From assembly GCA_030447125.1 (NCBI GenBank), contig JAUJLZ010000038.1, positions 2,516 to 8,152 of the forward strand: a DNA stretch of 5,637 nt, given 5' to 3'. Numbering within the stretch: position 1 is the first letter of the stretch; every line of letters begins with the position of its first letter. Source of the stretch: Acidimicrobiales bacterium (lineage in GTDB: Bacteria > Actinomycetota > Acidimicrobiia > Acidimicrobiales > CADCSY01). Shown here in pieces: positions 4,624 to 5,637 of the stretch. The translations under genes were made by a program, and so were the position numbers. The notes beneath the pieces are model-generated. The model saw only the letters and a program-made list of their open reading frames with translations, made no database searches and was not told the DNA's origin.

Positions 4624-5613
4624 TCAGCCGGCGGGGGCGGGGCGGGTGCTGTGGCGGGCCTCGGCCAGGGCCACGGCCACGGCGTCACGAACCAGGACCA
4701 GGGCCCGGTAGCCGGCGACCACCAGCACGAGGCTGGCCAGGTGGCCGGAGTCGTCGGCCCCGGCGGTGCCCACGGCCAGCAGCGCGGCCACTGCCACCTC
4801 GAAGACCCCGAGGCCCTGGGGGGCGAACACGGCCAACATCCCGAGGGTCCGGGCCACCATGAAGGCTCCGGCCACCTCCAGGAGGGGGGGCAGCCCGTCC
4901 GGGGGGGGGAAGGCGCCGGGGAAGGCGGCGAGGTAGACGGCGAAGGACACGGCCGAGGTGGCCCAGAACAGCACCAGCCACGCCACCAGCACCAGGAACG
5001 GGGACCAACCCAGGCGGACGGGCGTACCTCCGCGCCGCCGGGCGATCCAGGCCAGGAGCACGTTGACCGACGGGGGCGAGCACACGGCTGCCACCGCCAC
5101 CATGCCGACCAGGGCCAGGACCCCCACGGCGGGGGCCACCTGCCGGGTGGCCAGCAACAGCCCGGCTCCGACCACGAAGCCCACCACCACGCTGAGACCG
5201 GTCTCGAGCACGGCGACCACGCCGAGGGCACGGCCCGAGACCCGCTGGCGCCGGAGCAGGGCGCTGCGGCCCAGGGCGTACCACAGGCTGCCCGGGATGT
5301 AGCGGGCCAGCAGGGAGCGGGCGGTGGCGTCGAGCACGGTGGCGAAGGGCAGGGGTTCGGCCAGCGCCCGCAGGCCCATGGCCCAGAAGCCGGCCATGAG
5401 GGCGAGCTGGACGAAGGCCACGGCCAAGGCGGCGGCGAGCAGCTCGAGGCGGGCGCCGTCGATCAGTCCGGCCACGTCCGCCCGCTGGCTCCACCCGAGG
5501 GCGACCAGGGCGGCGGCGACCACGCTCAGGTAGAGCACCCGGGCGAGGGTCAGCCCGACCCGGCGCCGTCGACCAGTGGGGTCGTCGTCGCCGTTGGCTG
5601 GCGTCCCGGTCAA
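4624..5613 (-). CDS. YbhN-like / lysylphosphatidylglycerol synthase TM-region integral membrane protein
   Basis: The protein has about 329 residues and is nearly all hydrophobic. Membrane segments are at roughly 24-41, 56-80, 127-154, 160-178, 204-230, 247-265 and 282-304. The signature ARYIPGSLWYALGR (103-116) matches the YIPGK.W...GR motif of the YbhN/LPG-synthase transmembrane family, and FAPQGLGVFE (263-272) matches its P.GLG..E motif. Members span the inner membrane; some are flippase-like domains of aminoacyl-lipid synthases, and stand-alone ones occur beside lipid and polysaccharide genes with roles rarely proven. No lysyl-transferase domain is attached. The start is uncertain: TTG 5613 has GGAG at 5622-5619 with 5-nt spacing, but the frame stays open to the window edge, so the true start may lie outside. 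No in-frame ATG occurs before about residue 73. The coding strand carries C9 and C7 tracts around residues 235-245. It converges on the amidase gene, 97 bp apart. Confidence 0.8.
   Translation of the reverse strand: MTGTPANGDDDPTGRRRRVGLTLARVLYLSVVAAALVALGWSQRADVAGLIDGARLELLAAALAVAFVQLALMAGFWAMGLRALAEPLPFATVLDATARSLLARYIPGSLWYALGRSALLRRQRVSGRALGVVAVLETGLSVVVGFVVGAGLLLATRQVAPAVGVLALVGMVAVAAVCSPPSVNVLLAWIARRRGGTPVRLGWSPFLVLVAWLVLFWATSAVSFAVYLAAFPGAFPPPDGLPPLLEVAGAFMVARTLGMLAVFAPQGLGVFEVAVAALLAVGTAGADDSGHLASLVLVVAGYRALVLVRDAVAVALAEARHSTRPAPAG
4884..4909. repeat. G7 and G9 homopolymer tracts inside the YbhN-like gene
   Basis: The plus strand has G7 at 4884-4890 and G9 at 4901-4909, separated by 10 nt, with a further GGGG at 4918-4921. 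On the coding strand these are C-runs encoding FPPPDGLPPLLE (235-246), a loop between membrane segments. Tracts this long are slippage-prone in replication and in sequencing. The reading frame is intact across both as given. Confidence 0.9.
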
Positions 5614-5637
5614 GCGGACTCCGTCAAGCGGACTCCG
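5610..5637. repeat. Perfect 14-bp tandem repeat at the right edge, over the start of the YbhN-like gene
   Basis: The unit TCAAGCGGACTCCG occurs at 5610-5623 and again at 5624-5637, ending exactly at the window edge, so more copies may follow. On the minus strand each unit reads CGGAGTCCGCTTGA: a GGAG ribosome binding site, a TTG start and an overlapping TGA stop. Because 14 is not a multiple of three, each added copy shifts the frame leading into the gene. Confidence 0.9.

Overview
The window is very GC-rich, with strong G/C preference at third codon positions and long spurious antisense frames. It looks like chromosomal DNA of a high-GC actinobacterium. The amidase combines an actinobacterial-type N-terminal beta-rich domain with three degenerate SLH-like repeats of the 'RGQMA.F..R' type. 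That combination recalls Acidimicrobiia (the Iamia/Ilumatobacter side), but this placement is an inference from sequence style, not a search.

Layout, left to right. (1) 9-1112, minus: a complete non-hydrolysing UDP-GlcNAc 2-epimerase-like gene. (2) 1134-1397 and 1388-1702, plus: a ribbon-helix-helix antitoxin and a MazF-family toxin overlapping by 10 nt. This pair diverges from the epimerase across only 21 bp, which contain facing -10-like hexamers that suggest leaderless transcripts. (3) 1763-2704, plus: a DPM1/GtrB-type family 2 glycosyltransferase with two C-terminal membrane helices. (4) 2745-4526, plus: a secreted zinc N-acetylmuramoyl-L-alanine amidase/PGRP-domain protein with SLH-like repeats. 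(5) 4624-5613 or beyond, minus: a multi-pass YbhN/LPG-synthase-like integral membrane protein, convergent with the amidase. Its 5' end lies in a perfect 14-bp tandem repeat that runs off the right edge.

Taken together, the four non-TA genes fit cell-envelope work. The epimerase would make an activated amino sugar (UDP-ManNAc is the canonical product). The GT2 would load a sugar onto a polyprenyl-phosphate carrier. The amidase would act on, and may bind to, the wall. The YbhN-like protein belongs to a family of membrane proteins often linked to lipid or lipid-carrier handling. The toxin-antitoxin pair sits between them like an inserted cassette. No RNA genes, CRISPR array, insertion sequence or transposase was seen, and no gap between genes exceeds 100 bp. 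I see no clear evidence of a wholly new system; the most unusual points are the compact shared promoter region of the epimerase and TA pair, the SLH-like amidase close to a ManNAc-type epimerase, and the repeat-embedded start of the YbhN-like gene.
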